DNA of 64,000 nt, taken from Albula goreensis. Its lineage: Eukaryota; Chordata; Actinopteri; Albuliformes; Albulidae. Shown here in pieces: positions 1-9,856 of this stretch. The first letter of the stretch is position 1; each line of letters opens with the position of its first letter. Made by a program: the position numbers and the translations under genes. Below the pieces are notes generated by a model, which searched no databases, had not been told where the DNA came from, and saw only the letters and a program-made list of their open reading frames with translations. The DNA lies in contig CM040747.1 in NCBI GenBank assembly GCA_022829145.1, forward strand, positions 39,584,058 through 39,648,057, written 5' to 3'.

Positions 1-505
1 TATAATTGCCCATCCTGTCTACAACGTTTCTCCATGTTCGCTCCCCAATGGTGGAACGAACTCCCTGTCTTACTACGGACTGCTAAATCATTACAATCCT
101 TCCGTCGTGGTCTGAAAACCCACCTCTTCAGGCAATATCTGGCCTGAACATCCTACCCTCAGATCAAAACTTGTTGTCCATCTATTTTGTGTTATGTATA
201 ATTATGTGTTTGCATTATTTAGCTATTATGCATCATTATTATGTAAATGTATCAGTATTTAGATTTATATTCATGAATTATCTCAATTTGTTCATTGCAT
301 AATTTCTTATTTTGTAATTTTATAATTGCATATATTTTACTTGGCTATGTACCATTCTTCCTGGCTATGCTATTGTGACTTAGATTTAATTATTAGATTT
401 TCTGTAGCATTATTGATAGATGCACTTTTAGATTTGTTGATGACTGTGTCCAATCCTTGTGCATTGCTTTGGATAAAAGCATCTGCCAAATAAATAAATG
501 TAAAT
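1..505 (+). mobile_element. 3' end of an L2-type LINE (ORF2 C-terminus plus 3' tail)
   Basis: Positions 8-148 read as an open frame with the residues APQWWNELP and KTHLFRQYLA, then a stop. This resembles the C-terminal tail of L2/CR1-like LINE ORF2 proteins in fish. The AT-rich 3' region ends near 505 in GGATAAAAGCATCTGCC followed by AATAAATGTAAATGT, the tail shared by L2 LINEs and dependent SINEs. A reverse-strand copy lies at 22990-23470. The element is cut by the window edge, so its 5' extent is unknown. Assignment to L2 rests on recalled family features. Confidence 0.6.
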
Positions 506-552
506 GTAGTCTTGCTATTATAATATCACACTCAAGGTCTTGCTGTTAGGCT

Positions 553-3500
553 GAATATCAGCATGGCTGTGATTATCTTTGACAGTTGGGCTGCGGCCTC
601 CTATCTATGACCAAAGAGTGATATTACTTAATTATTCTTGTAAATTTAGAACATAGAATTGGACAGAATTGACGTCATTCTGTTTCCCAGCAACAGTAGT
701 ATGTTGAAGTTGTTTAGATTTTTCAGTATTTCAGCCTCTATGATGTCACAATAGGGATGTTCTGAAAATGCAACAACTATCAATTAATATGTCATTTGGA
801 CTTGTCATCGATTGCAATTATATCATACCAAAATTTACCAGTCACTTAGAGTAGGACAGGAAAATATTGTGTTCCACTATTTTCTTGGGCAGTTACATCC
901 TTCAGACTTGTAAGTAGATACCTAAAGCTTTTCCTCAAATACAGTGTGTCTTTGTTATTACTTCAAAATTAAATGATCAGTTCTGAGCCTGAATCTAACA
1001 GTTAGGCAAAAGAAATTGAGTGGTTTTAATCTTTTACCTAAATATAGCTGGTAAAAGATTAAAGCCAGCTATGTAGGGTAACTCAAGTAAGGGTGTCATA
1101 TCATATATGACAATGGTCAATGTTGGTGCAAACTTGTTTTGCCATTAGGTGCTCATATTTCCATACTGAATTAATTTCACTTCACAAGTAATTGTGATAA
1201 AAGTGGCATTATGAAATAAAGGTTTTATTGTTAATTAAAACAGATTGCTCGAAATAAGCCATTTGGAAATAAAATGTATTAGTATGAAATAAAGATCAAA
1301 TAATTCATTACTACATCATTATTGAGTAAAATTGAAACATGATAATGAAAATAGATTAGACCTAAACAGTGACTTGACAGATTAGGCAGTGACTGACAAT
1401 CAGGTACACAACTCACTCAATGACGTGCTCCAAATTCTTCACAAACACGGACAAGATGAACTACCCAAGGACTCACAGACGCATCTCTCCACTCCACAAG
1501 TACTTGAACGCCAGGCAAGATGTAACGGTGAATACATTTATTATGGCTTAGAAACTGGCATACGCAGCACGCTCCGGCAGTGCCCAGCCTCTACAGAACA
1601 CGTTCCTGTCTGTATTAATATTGAAGGTGTACCATTATTCAACTCTAGTGGAGCTCAGTTCTGGCCCATGTTGGCAAAGACTGATAGATTTGAGCCTTTC
1701 GTCGTCGGTCTTTTCGGTGGCATGACGAAAGCAGAACCACTGGAAGACGATGTCCAAGACTTAGTGGTAGATATTAGAAGGCTGGAGGAAAAGCACAATG
1801 GAGGACTCATACAGGCGCATTTAAAAGACTTTATATGTGATGCTCCTAAAAAACATCATCGACCACACTGGATACTACAGCTGTGAAAGGTGTGAAGAGG
1901 AAGGTGAATGGCTGGGAAAAGTAGTGTTCAACAGCAAGGATACACTCCCATGAGGGACAGATGAAAAGTTCAGCCAGATGGACTACAGAGTGAAACATCA
2001 GCATGGGGAGCCACCACTGATCAGAGCAGGCAGTGAGGCGCATCCTTGTGTTACTTGTGTCAGATCTCCAACCCTCACAGGCTCCCTCCTAGACAGACAG
2101 CTGAACTCTCCAATGGACTCCTTGGATTGAGGAATGCAATGCCCAGTGAGGTAGCAAGGAGGCCCAGATCACATGGACAGATGGAAAGCAGTTTCAGACA
2201 GTTTCTGCCATACACTTGACACTGTGGTGCTCCATGGGATTGTGGACCCAGAATTGTACCACCACTTCCTCTGGCTAACAGTTGGAATGTCGATCCTTCT
2301 CGCTGCAGATTGTGATTGGAGAAACCAATTTCTGCCATATGCAGCTGAGATCCTCAATCATTTCGTGGTCAACAGCACCGAGGTCTGTGGAGAAAAATTC
2401 ACTGTCTACAATGTGCGTGCTGTAAAACACCTCCATGAAGATGTTGCACATTTTCATTGTTCGTTGAATGACGTATCTGCTTTCCCGTTTGAGAACCATC
2501 TTCAAACCATCACAAAGCTTGAGAAGACCAGCCACAACACTTCAGTCTAAGTGGCAAAGCGTATGGCAGAGGAGGAGTGTGCACAAAAAATATGAAACAG
2601 AAGCAAAGGCCACTGCAGCCGGTGTCAGTAAAGTGGAGGGACGGCTGCTTTGTGCTCAAGGATGACAGTGTTGCCTTCATGACTGAGAAAAGATCTGATG
2701 GAAAACTGGTCTGCAGCGTCATTCCAGATCATTGAACATCCAACCTCTTTGAGAAGCCCTGCCAGTCAAAACTCCTGAACATTGCTATTGTTGGCAGCGT
2801 CCACAGCATGGCTAAAATACAGTTACTACAAAGCCAGAATTTGACAAAGGGAAGCTGTTTGTCTACCACATAGTGGAGGACATGCCATCTTCCCTTTATC
2901 GCATGAAATAGAGTGAATCACAGAATTATTCTTTTTTACAATTCTTAATATTTGTTTTTTTTTTTAAAGACTAATTAGAAATCAGTTTTTGTAAGATTTT
3001 TGCAGATAACCAGTTTATCACAAAATATTGTGCAGAATGATGTATGAATATCCTTTTGACTGTTTTCCATCTAGATAAGAATACAGGTCTGCAGGCATTT
3101 CCAAAGCCCCCTGACATCCTGAAGAACAAAGCCCCTGCTACCATCGTTCAAATCACTCCTGAAGGTAAGTAGAGTGGGCTGCTTTAACAGACCAGTGTTC
3201 AGCAGAAATAGAGCGTTATTGTTGCTATGATTGACAGATCATTGCATACTGTAGTGTAAATACTCACACTGCATATGTAATTAAGTTCTCTTTTTGCCAG
3301 GATAACTACACTATGCAAGTTAAAGTTTTATTAATCCGTAACCCCTTCACTGACTGATCACATTTTTGAAGCTTCCTATCATTCTGCTTACAAGGTTTGT
3401 ATAGTGCAAAGCTTGAATACAAATCAAGTCATCTGAATTGGTGTCAAAGGTAAGTTTCATACATTGTGTTAAAATTTGACTGCAGAATCATCCCCAGATC

Positions 3501-3752
3501 ATAATGACCAGTCGGCCTGGAGTAGACGGCTGCCAGATTCATCCTCAGAGGATGCTGAATGTGAAATTCCTGGTAGACATCGTTAGATACGTTGTGTAGC
3601 AATCATTACACGATTGCACTGTTCTGATGGGATAAGCCGTGGAGGTTAAATAAACAATATCACACGAGTGGGAGCGCTGTTATACTGACTATCAGCATGA
3701 CTGTGATGTGGTTGTAGATGCCGAAGATAATCACAGCTGTGCTGATAAACGC
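553..3752 (+). mobile_element. Decayed DNA transposon bounded by inverted repeats
   Basis: The sequence at 555-582 (core GCTGTGATTATCTT) recurs inverted at 3721-3750 with about 23 of 27 bases matching, bracketing a broken transposase frame (1389-2900). The right end also contains a local palindrome, because TATCAGCATGACTGTGAT at about 3692 pairs with the inverted copy at 3731-3748. The left part (643-1350) has a second diverged copy at 16431-17740, so the family is repetitive. The exact ends and target duplication are not clear. Confidence 0.45.
1389..2900 (+). pseudogene. Degenerate transposase (EnSpm/CACTA-like tnp2-type, probable)
   Basis: The remnant is split over at least two frames with stops. 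The first piece (1389-1886) holds INIEGVPLFNSSGAQFWPML and FVVGLFGG, followed out of frame by HTGYYSCERCEEEGEW. The second (2173-2550) holds DPELYHHFLWLTVG, a YNVRAVKHLHEDV-type segment and SAFPFENHLQTI. These are the recurrent blocks, in the right order, of animal proteins annotated as transposase-domain-containing and related to EnSpm/CACTA transposases. Frameshifts near 1860-1870 and stops around 2100-2160 make it non-functional. The coding identity is fairly secure; the superfamily name is from memory and less so. Confidence 0.6.
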
Positions 3753-3780
3753 AAGTAAACATAAGTGCCATGTTGGTGTT
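2901..3780. other. Transposon 3' region, no gene seen
   Basis: AT-rich DNA downstream of the transposase remnant, ending in the inverted repeat at 3721-3750. I see no coding exon. Confidence 0.4.
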
Positions 3781-3789
3781 ACAGGGCAG

Positions 3790-3920
3790 TTCAGCTATAT
3801 AAGGGAGCGCTCCAACTCTTCCAGTCACCGATCATGCCGTGGAAGCGATAGAAGATGCTCTGCTTCTCGTTTTCAATCGCCCTTGGGTTCATACCCTGGA
3901 AGTTCATCTTCTACACGTGG
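3790..3920 (+). promoter_or_regulatory. TATA-box-like promoter with exon-like segment (possible)
   Basis: CTATATAAGGGAGCG at about 3796 is a good TATA context. Roughly 120 bp downstream a GTAAGATG donor-like site (about 3920) follows CTACACGTG. This could be a promoter and first exon of a transposon or an unrecognised gene, or chance. The short frame running through it has no recognisable domain. Confidence 0.2.
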
Positions 3921-4019
3921 TAAGATGATCAGCTTTTTAGAAAACATTGTCGGAAACCATTTTTTGGGGGTGGACAATTTCAAGAAGTACCTGACTGAAT
4001 ACAAAATGTAAAAACAATT

Positions 4020-4520
4020 AGAAGTAGCCCAGTTGCTTAGTTATCAGTTAGTTATCAGTTCCTTACAAATGCAATCAGTTCCTTACAAATGCAGTATTAA
4101 GTGTTTCGGAAACACCAAGGGATCCAACTGGCCACAACATGAATGTATTTCCAATGCCCATTTCCAGTAAGTAATTACCTTGTCTTGTGTACTAATATAT
4201 TTGTACTATTATGGATATGCATAGAGCCCACTGTTGGTGTATTTATCTGCATATGTTGAGACAGCAGAATACAGAGCACAAATCACCTCAAATTCAAATT
4301 CTCCTCACTCAGCGCACGGTCTGAGCTCATAGCTTCATATGCACAGAGGAATGGTATCAATATGAATGTCATCTTCACACAGAGATCACTTACCTACAGA
4401 ATAAACTCAGTGCTGTATAACCTGAGGAGACACAATCCCCATGGCATATGGGAGCAGATGGGGGCGCTGAGTTTTCATGCTCTCATCGGACAGCAAGACA
4501 TATTTCAGTTGTAGTTGTAC
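4020..4520. other. Gene-free stretch upstream of the J cluster
   Basis: Only a short direct duplication (CAGTTCCTTACAAATGCA, at about 4057 and 4075) stands out. No V segment, leader or RSS is visible upstream of J1. Confidence 0.4.
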
Positions 4521-4526
4521 AAGTGA

Positions 4527-4539
4527 CCAGCAGGGGGCG
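4527..4539 (+). promoter_or_regulatory. CTCF-like site upstream of J1
   Basis: CCAGCAGGGGGCG matches the CTCF core CCASYAGRKGGCR at every position and lies about 60 bp upstream of the J1 recombination signal. CTCF sites near J segments organise loops in mammalian antigen-receptor loci; a role here is inference. Confidence 0.4.
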
Positions 4540-4596
4540 TGCTGTAACAATCCCACAGAAGCCTGTCGGTGCAGACTTGTCGCTGCAGCGCAGGAA

Positions 4597-4634
4597 GGTT
4601 TTTCAACAGCAGTTATTCAGACTCGGATACTGTG
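4597..4634 (+). promoter_or_regulatory. J1 recombination signal (23-type, weak)
   Basis: Nonamer GGTTTTTCA (4597-4605), 22-bp spacer, heptamer TACTGTG (4628-4634) next to the J1 coding end. The nonamer differs from GGTTTTTGT at the last two bases and the heptamer from CACTGTG at the first, so this signal is expected to be weaker than those of J2 and J3. Confidence 0.75.
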
Positions 4635-4672
4635 GTGGACTTTCGGTGGTGGGACCAGACTGAATATCGGCG
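4635..4672 (+). CDS. Immunoglobulin light-chain J1 segment
   Basis: The 38-bp segment encodes WTFGGGTRLNIG, the FGxGT beta-bulge of light-chain framework 4. It ends in a GTATGT donor (4673) with one base left over (phase 1), matching the acceptor of the constant exon at 6667. It is the first of three J segments on the + strand. Reading frame and donor are intact, so only its poorer RSS suggests lower use. Family identity is secure; kappa-type assignment follows from the 23-type J signal. Confidence 0.85.
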
Positions 4673-4969
4673 GTATGTAGGGAAAAAAGTATTTTTTTTT
4701 CTGCAAGAAACATCTCAAGGTTATAGGATCTGTAACATTTTCATTGAAGAGTAACCAAGGCGTTTGTACTCTTACTTTCTGTCTGTTCGCGTTTGTTTAC
4801 TTACGGGGTAACAGATAAAATATGAACATAAAAATGTATAGATTACACACATATTTGCTGAAACGAAATGTAACCCATAGTAAAAAACAACTCATAACTT
4901 TAAATTGCGAGATGAGTGATGAGTGAAAGATGAACACAGGCAAAGGAAATGCGTCTCTCTTGAGTTGGA

Positions 4970-5008
4970 GGTTTTTGTACGGCCGATGAATGAGACTGTA
5001 TCACTGTG
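4970..5008 (+). promoter_or_regulatory. J2 recombination signal (canonical 23-RSS)
   Basis: Perfect nonamer GGTTTTTGT (4970-4978), exactly 23-bp spacer, perfect heptamer CACTGTG (5002-5008). Confidence 0.92.
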
Positions 5009-5046
5009 GTACACTTTCGGCGGCGGCACCAAACTGTCAATTGGAC
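5009..5046 (+). CDS. Immunoglobulin light-chain J2 segment
   Basis: Encodes [12 protein letters not shown] and is followed by a GTAAGT donor at 5047 in phase 1. It directly abuts a consensus 23-RSS. J2 and J3 differ mainly in the first codon (TAC versus TGG) and share their framework 4 and RSS, so they are recent duplicates. After V-J joining the transcript would splice this donor to the constant exon at 6667. Confidence 0.92.
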
Positions 5047-5356
5047 GTAAGTAAAATTTATTTCAGATCTATCCACATCTGCATTTTTAAATATTTGAGT
5101 ATTCGTTTTTAGAAAACCCATTGCGTTAACTCTCATTGTTGGAACTGTGAACTTTGCTTGTGGATATATTCTATACATTATATCAAGTTATTACTTCGCT
5201 TCATAAGAATAAGGGTGCACAAAGCATATTTACCAAAAAAATAACTTCTTAAATGCCAAAGTTCATGAAAAGAACACAAATCTCATACACTGTAAAAAGT
5301 TGCGGGGGTCAAATTTTGAAGAGCGGAGAAATGAAAGCTGTTTCTCTTGAGCGAGA

Positions 5357-5395
5357 GGTTTTTGTACAGCGGTGTAATGAGTTTGTATCACTGTG
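5357..5395 (+). promoter_or_regulatory. J3 recombination signal (canonical 23-RSS)
   Basis: Perfect nonamer GGTTTTTGT (5357-5365), 23-bp spacer, perfect heptamer CACTGTG (5389-5395). Confidence 0.92.
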
Positions 5396-5433
5396 GTGGA
5401 CTTTCGGCGGTGGCACCAAACTGTCAATTGGAC
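5396..5433 (+). CDS. Immunoglobulin light-chain J3 segment
   Basis: Encodes [12 protein letters not shown], with a GTAAGT donor at 5434 in phase 1. It is the J nearest the constant exon (about 1.2 kb intron). It is nearly identical to J2, including the DNA just upstream (TGAGCGAGAGG versus TGAGTTGGAGG before the nonamer). Confidence 0.92.
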
Positions 5434-6666
5434 GTAAGTCATTTCTATTCAATAAATTTCTCCGAGCGCAAGCAAGGTAGACACAAATTCACGAATATTC
5501 GAAAAGCTTTACAAAATAATATGTACAATAATACGCTAAATTCTGAGTTCGCATAAATGATAATCAAATAGACTTTCTCAATGAAGATTTTTTTAAACGA
5601 GTACAGCTCTTTTCCAAAGCCTACACATATATGTTCCACACATTATAAAAAAAAGCCAGAATTAATTAATTCCATTTGGGTGTCGGAGGTGGTAATAATG
5701 ACTCTTATTTCAGCATGTTAGGATACCGCTAAGATCTGGTAACTGCGGATGCGCGCGTAAAGGATATTATTTTGACAATTTCCCTCGATATCCGAATGCA
5801 ACATATTTCTGACTTAAACATGAACTACTGCTTGGAAGGATTTACAGTTAACTGCACTTAATGTCTGTGTTTGTTTTGTGATGTGTTTTCGAAAGGTAGA
5901 TGATCGTCTGCATTTTAAAAAACGCGCCATGAAATGAAGTATTACATATATTATTTAAATATTGTTTAAATTAATAAGTTCTTGTAAGTGTTCGCGTGTG
6001 TTACTATTTAACTGAAACTGCCCGATATGTCCAAAAATGGGTAATTTCTACTTGTTTAAATTTTACATTAAATCCCTCCATTATATCAAGTATATCAGCA
6101 AAATGTATTATTGAAACAATACAGTTTAATGCAGTTCTGATACAATCGAACCAATGGTATTTGTAACATATTTTTTTAATTCTTATTTTATTCCTTGATA
6201 AATTATGTATAGTTTTCATGACCTCTAAAAAGTATAGTTCACTGTATACATCTTGGATAGATACACTTTCATACTTTCATACTCATAAAATTCTACTTTA
6301 ATATGACTACTTTATGAAATTTTAATGAATAATATTATTGGTTAATTTTCAGTCCTTTTATAAATCAAGCAAATATATTTTACAGTGGTGTTACCTATAT
6401 TTTAATACGTATGTCATTTAATAATTGTATGATGATGAATATAATGTAATGAAATGGCTCTGGTTGTGAAAGAGGTGTAAAATGTTGCCTTGCTTAGCAC
6501 TGAGGAACAGTCCCTCTTGTGCTTCACCAAGCTTTCAGTGTAAAGTACAGTCACATGTTGTGTTGATGTATTGAGTTTGACATTCAGCTCTTACTGTGTG
6601 AACGCTCTGATTGGCTCATGCTGCTGTGTCCACTCTGTGACCTCACACCTGTGCTGTGTCTCCCAG
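5434..6666 (+). other. J-C intron
   Basis: About 1.2 kb of AT-rich intron between the J3 donor and the constant-exon acceptor (CTCCCAG at 6660-6666). I see no further J segment. No octamer or E-box cluster stands out that would mark an intronic enhancer. Confidence 0.6.
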
Positions 6667-6983
6667 GTGACACAGTTCCCACCCTCACAGTCCTGCCCCC
6701 CTCCAGTGTGGAGCTGAATCAGGGAAAGGCCACACTGCTGTGTCTGGCCAACAAGGGCTTCCCCTCAGACTGGAAGCTGCACTGGAAAGTGGACGGTAGC
6801 AGCTGGAGCTCGGGTGTGGCCGGGGCGCGGGGTCCTGGAGAAGGACGGGCTGTACAGCTGGAGCAGCTCCTGACTCTCAGTGCGGACGAGTGGAAGAAGG
6901 CGGGGTCACTGACCTGTGAGGCCACACAGGGCTCACAGTCCGCCGTCCCTCAGACGCTGAGGCCAGCCGACTGTTCTGAGTAG
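6667..6983 (+). CDS. Immunoglobulin light-chain constant region exon (kappa-type)
   Basis: Single C1-set Ig domain exon of about 105 residues that ends in a TAG at 6981. It opens with [13 protein letters not shown] after the AG acceptor at 6665-6666 and accepts phase 1 from the J donors. The intradomain cysteines are in [10 protein letters not shown] and LTCEATQG, with the tryptophan of LHWKVDG between them. The second-last residue but one is the cysteine of DCSE, the usual site of the disulfide to the heavy chain. No transmembrane segment, as expected. The exon is intact, GC-richer than its surroundings, and looks functional. The isotype name used in fish (L1, L3 and others) cannot be settled without alignment. 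Confidence 0.93.
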
Positions 6984-7224
6984 GCCGGGCAGAGGCCCAG
7001 CTCTCACACTCTGATTACACTGTTTTTACCCTGTTCTGTACTCTGCCTCTCTGCTTCTTACTGCCCCACTGCTGTCACACTGGCCTGTGTGTCAATCCTT
7101 CCTCCAGCACCCACATCTTACATGTGCTCTGCTTGTGTTCATCTCCAAATATACTCATGTGTGTTCTCATGTGTGCTGCTTTCTGTGATTTTGGCAAAAG
7201 CTGAGTGATTTGAATTCTTTACAT

Positions 7225-7230
7225 AATAAA
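7225..7230 (+). terminator. Polyadenylation signal of the light-chain gene
   Basis: AATAAA about 240 bp after the stop of the constant exon, followed by TGTTGTCCTG-type GT-rich DNA. Confidence 0.7.
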
Positions 7231-7599
7231 GACTCTTTGAACAAATCATTTGTTGTCCTGATTTTTATTATGAAAAGTGAAGTTTGGTGCTCTGGTAGAT
7301 ATACATTTCTGTGCAAAGTGTGCACTGGGTGTAAACCATGTGATCTTAGTCCAATTACTTCTTGTCCATGTTTTTAGAATGAAATATTAATTAAATAGTA
7401 TATCCATATAAAATTATATAATTTTTAATAAAGTCATAATCACTATAAATATTATTTCAGTCAGTGTTCCAGTATTTCATGTCAGGTTTCCAGGACCCAC
7501 ATGCTGGCCTGACTTTTATAGGAGTCTCACACACTGTAGAAAGTAGAAGGTGATGATCAGAGACTGTGTGAGAGCTAACTGATCTGGGAACAGTGAAAG

Positions 7600-8000
7600 A
7601 GCAGCAGTTTCCCAGCAGAGGAGAGGAGGAGTGATGTGTGCAGTGTGCTCAGATCAGCTCTGTGCAGCAGGATGTGCGCACAGCTCACACTAACCCCTGG
7701 GGACGGGCAGACACCTGGCCACCGTGCTGCTCTATTCTGAGAGAGAATCAGTCCCACTGAGGGACAGCACAAGCAGCCGGCCCCGCCCCAAATATGCAAA
7801 TGTGACTTTCAGCCCAACAGCTCACAGTTTCTCAGCCCAAAATAGCCCTGACTGAGACAGCTGTGTGCAGCTGGCCTCATATGTGCACTGAAGATGAGGA
7901 GGTGGAGGCTTTAGCTCTGTAGTGACGATGAAGGGAAAAGGGAGGTGGTTGTACCAGGGACCTGCATTTGCATGATGCTCAGATTAGAGATTTCACAGCT
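7600..8000. promoter_or_regulatory. Candidate IgL 3' enhancer
   Basis: Two perfect octamers in opposite orientation (ATGCAAAT at 7794-7801 and ATTTGCAT at 7966-7973) flank two CAGCTG E-boxes 10 bp apart (7858-7863 and 7868-7873). The cluster lies 0.8 kb downstream of the constant exon with no V coding sequence next to it. Octamers and E-boxes bind Oct and E-proteins in known Ig enhancers. Enhancer function is inferred; an alternative is a promoter left from a lost V gene. Confidence 0.45.
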
Positions 8001-8193
8001 GAATGAACTCACACTCTCACATCTGCTCTGAAAGCAGCAAGCACTGCTTACAGCTTAGTGATTTTACTCTCTATCCATCTCTAAATGGAAACTTCAGCAT
8101 GAATTTCCCTCATCTATTGACACTGTTGGTGTAATAAATAAAATCATGGAAATGGAAGTTGTGTTGTCTTCATCTTCTATGAAACTCACTGTA

Positions 8194-8466
8194 CCAGCAC
8201 AGAGCTCTCCTCCCCAGCACAGAGCTCTACCCCCCAGCACAGAGCTCCCCTCCCCAGCACAGAGCTCTCCTCCCCAGCACAGAGCTCTGCTCCTCTCTAG
8301 CACAGAGCTCCCCTCCCCAGCACAGAGCTCTCCTCCCCAGCACAGACCTCCCCTCCCCAGCACAGAGTTCCCCTCCTCAGCACAGACCTCTCCTCCCCAG
8401 CACAGAGCTCTCCTCCCCAGCACAGACCTCTCCTCCCCAGCACAGAGCTCTCCTCCCCAGCACAGA
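8194..8466. repeat. 20-bp minisatellite
   Basis: About 13 tandem copies of CAGCACAGAGCTCTCCTCCC with C/T and A/T variants and one unit a few bases longer. Open frames on both strands here are by-products of the repeat, because 20-bp units cycle through all frames. Confidence 0.9.
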
Positions 8467-8677
8467 GGCATAGCACAGACTGGCTGGGGCTGTGAAAATA
8501 ATTTTACCCCAAATCTCAAATTCTTTTGTTTTTCAACTGAGTTCAAAGGCAGACCAATCTGTGTTAAGGTAAACTTTTGATCACTATGTTGATAAATTAC
8601 AGAGTGTACCAAATGATAATTATTATGGAGATGTAACAGTGTGACATCAGCTATCTGTGGACTGTAAACTGTATATG

Positions 8678-8781
<104 letters not shown>

Positions 8782-9195
8782 GTTTATATGGTTTTTGTGT
8801 GTGTACAAGAGTATTAACTATTCATGTATCACTATTTCACACATTAAATATGAATCACATATCTGTTACTTTCACTCTTAAGCTCTCAGTGAGAATTCCA
8901 GGTCTATCATGGCACAGTTCATCAGCAAACTCTTATATGTTCTGGTTTATCTATTTCCAACGCTGTTTATATCCATGATGCTCTTGGTTTCTTCTAGATT
9001 TCTAATGTTTCTAACCTTTTCACTTCTGTGTCAGTGTAAATTCTTGGTGCACATTAAATAAGTGATATATATTCATTTACAGCTCTCTATCACCCCCTAG
9101 AGCCCTGCTGGCAGTACAGCAGTATCCTGGTTCAGTGCCTCCCCCCTCAGCACCTGCAGTAGGTCCCAGCTGCAGCAGTGCAGTCTGACTGAGGG

Positions 9196-9223
9196 AGGTT
9201 TTGTACAGGGCTGTATCACTGTG
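9196..9223 (-). promoter_or_regulatory. V1 recombination signal (12-RSS)
   Basis: On the - strand: heptamer CACAGTG (9223-9217), 12-bp spacer, nonamer ACAAAACCT (9204-9196, one base short of the ideal A-run). Confidence 0.88.
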
Positions 9224-9755
9224 TGAACCCGCTATACCTCTGCTGACAGTAGTAATCTCCTGCATCTTCAACCTGGACTCCACTGATTGTCAGCGTAAAC
9301 TGAGTCCCAGATCCACTGGCACTGAAACGATCAGGAATCCCAGACTGGCGATTTGTGGCATAATAAATGAGAAGTTTATGAGCCTGACCAGGTTTCTGCT
9401 GGTACCAGTGCAGGTTGGTGCTAACACTCTGACTGGCTGTGCAGCTGATAGAGACAGTGTCTCCCAGCTGAACAGACTGGGCTGCAGACTGAGTCAGAAC
9501 TATTTCTGCCGTTGATCCTGAAAAACAAAACATGGGAATGAATTTTAATACACAAAACTACTGCATTATCAGTGTCAACAAATCAGTAATAATCTTGTAA
9601 ATGATTTATAAAAGTGTGGCAGTATTTATTAATATAATAAAATAATAACAATAAAACACTGTATGTGTGAAATATGAATTAAAGTGTGATCAGTGTCTCT
9701 CACCCTGAATAAGGAGTCCCAGCACTGCCAGCAGTAGAGAGAGTGACATCATCAT
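9224..9755 (-). CDS. Immunoglobulin light-chain V gene 1 (kappa-type)
   Basis: Two exons. The leader (9755-9704) begins with three consecutive ATG codons and encodes a hydrophobic [17 protein letters not shown] ending at a GTGAGA donor. The V exon (9517-9224) follows a TTTTTCAG acceptor and encodes EIVLTQSA..., the first cysteine in [29 protein letters not shown] and the second cysteine in [11 protein letters not shown]. All canonical framework residues are present and the frame is open to the RSS, so the gene looks functional. It is transcribed opposite to J-C, so joining requires inversion. An octamer-like promoter lies about 94 bp upstream. Confidence 0.92.
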
Positions 9756-9814
9756 TGTGCTGCCTGTGTCAGTGTGTGTGAAAGGGCTGGACAGTCACTG
9801 ATCAGTACTGGGGT

Positions 9815-9856
9815 CTTAAAGTGTGTGAAGCAGAGAGGCAGGACAGGTATGCAAAG
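9815..9856 (-). promoter_or_regulatory. V1 promoter (imperfect octamer)
   Basis: The - strand reads CTTTGCAT (complement of 9849-9856), one base off the octamer ATTTGCAT. A TTTAAG TATA-like stretch (about 9815-9820) lies between it and the start codon. The octamer-to-ATG distance (94 bp) matches V2 and V3 (97 bp). Confidence 0.6.

Noticed and set aside
1846-2722. Several reverse-strand frames
   Set aside because: Shadows of the + strand transposase remnant.
7575-7799. 74-codon reverse frame in the enhancer candidate
   Set aside because: No Ig features, no leader or RSS; regulatory motif cluster explains the base composition better.
8094-8612. Open frames of 172 and 144 codons on opposite strands
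   Set aside because: Both are created by the 20-bp minisatellite; a repeat protein would not be open on both strands.
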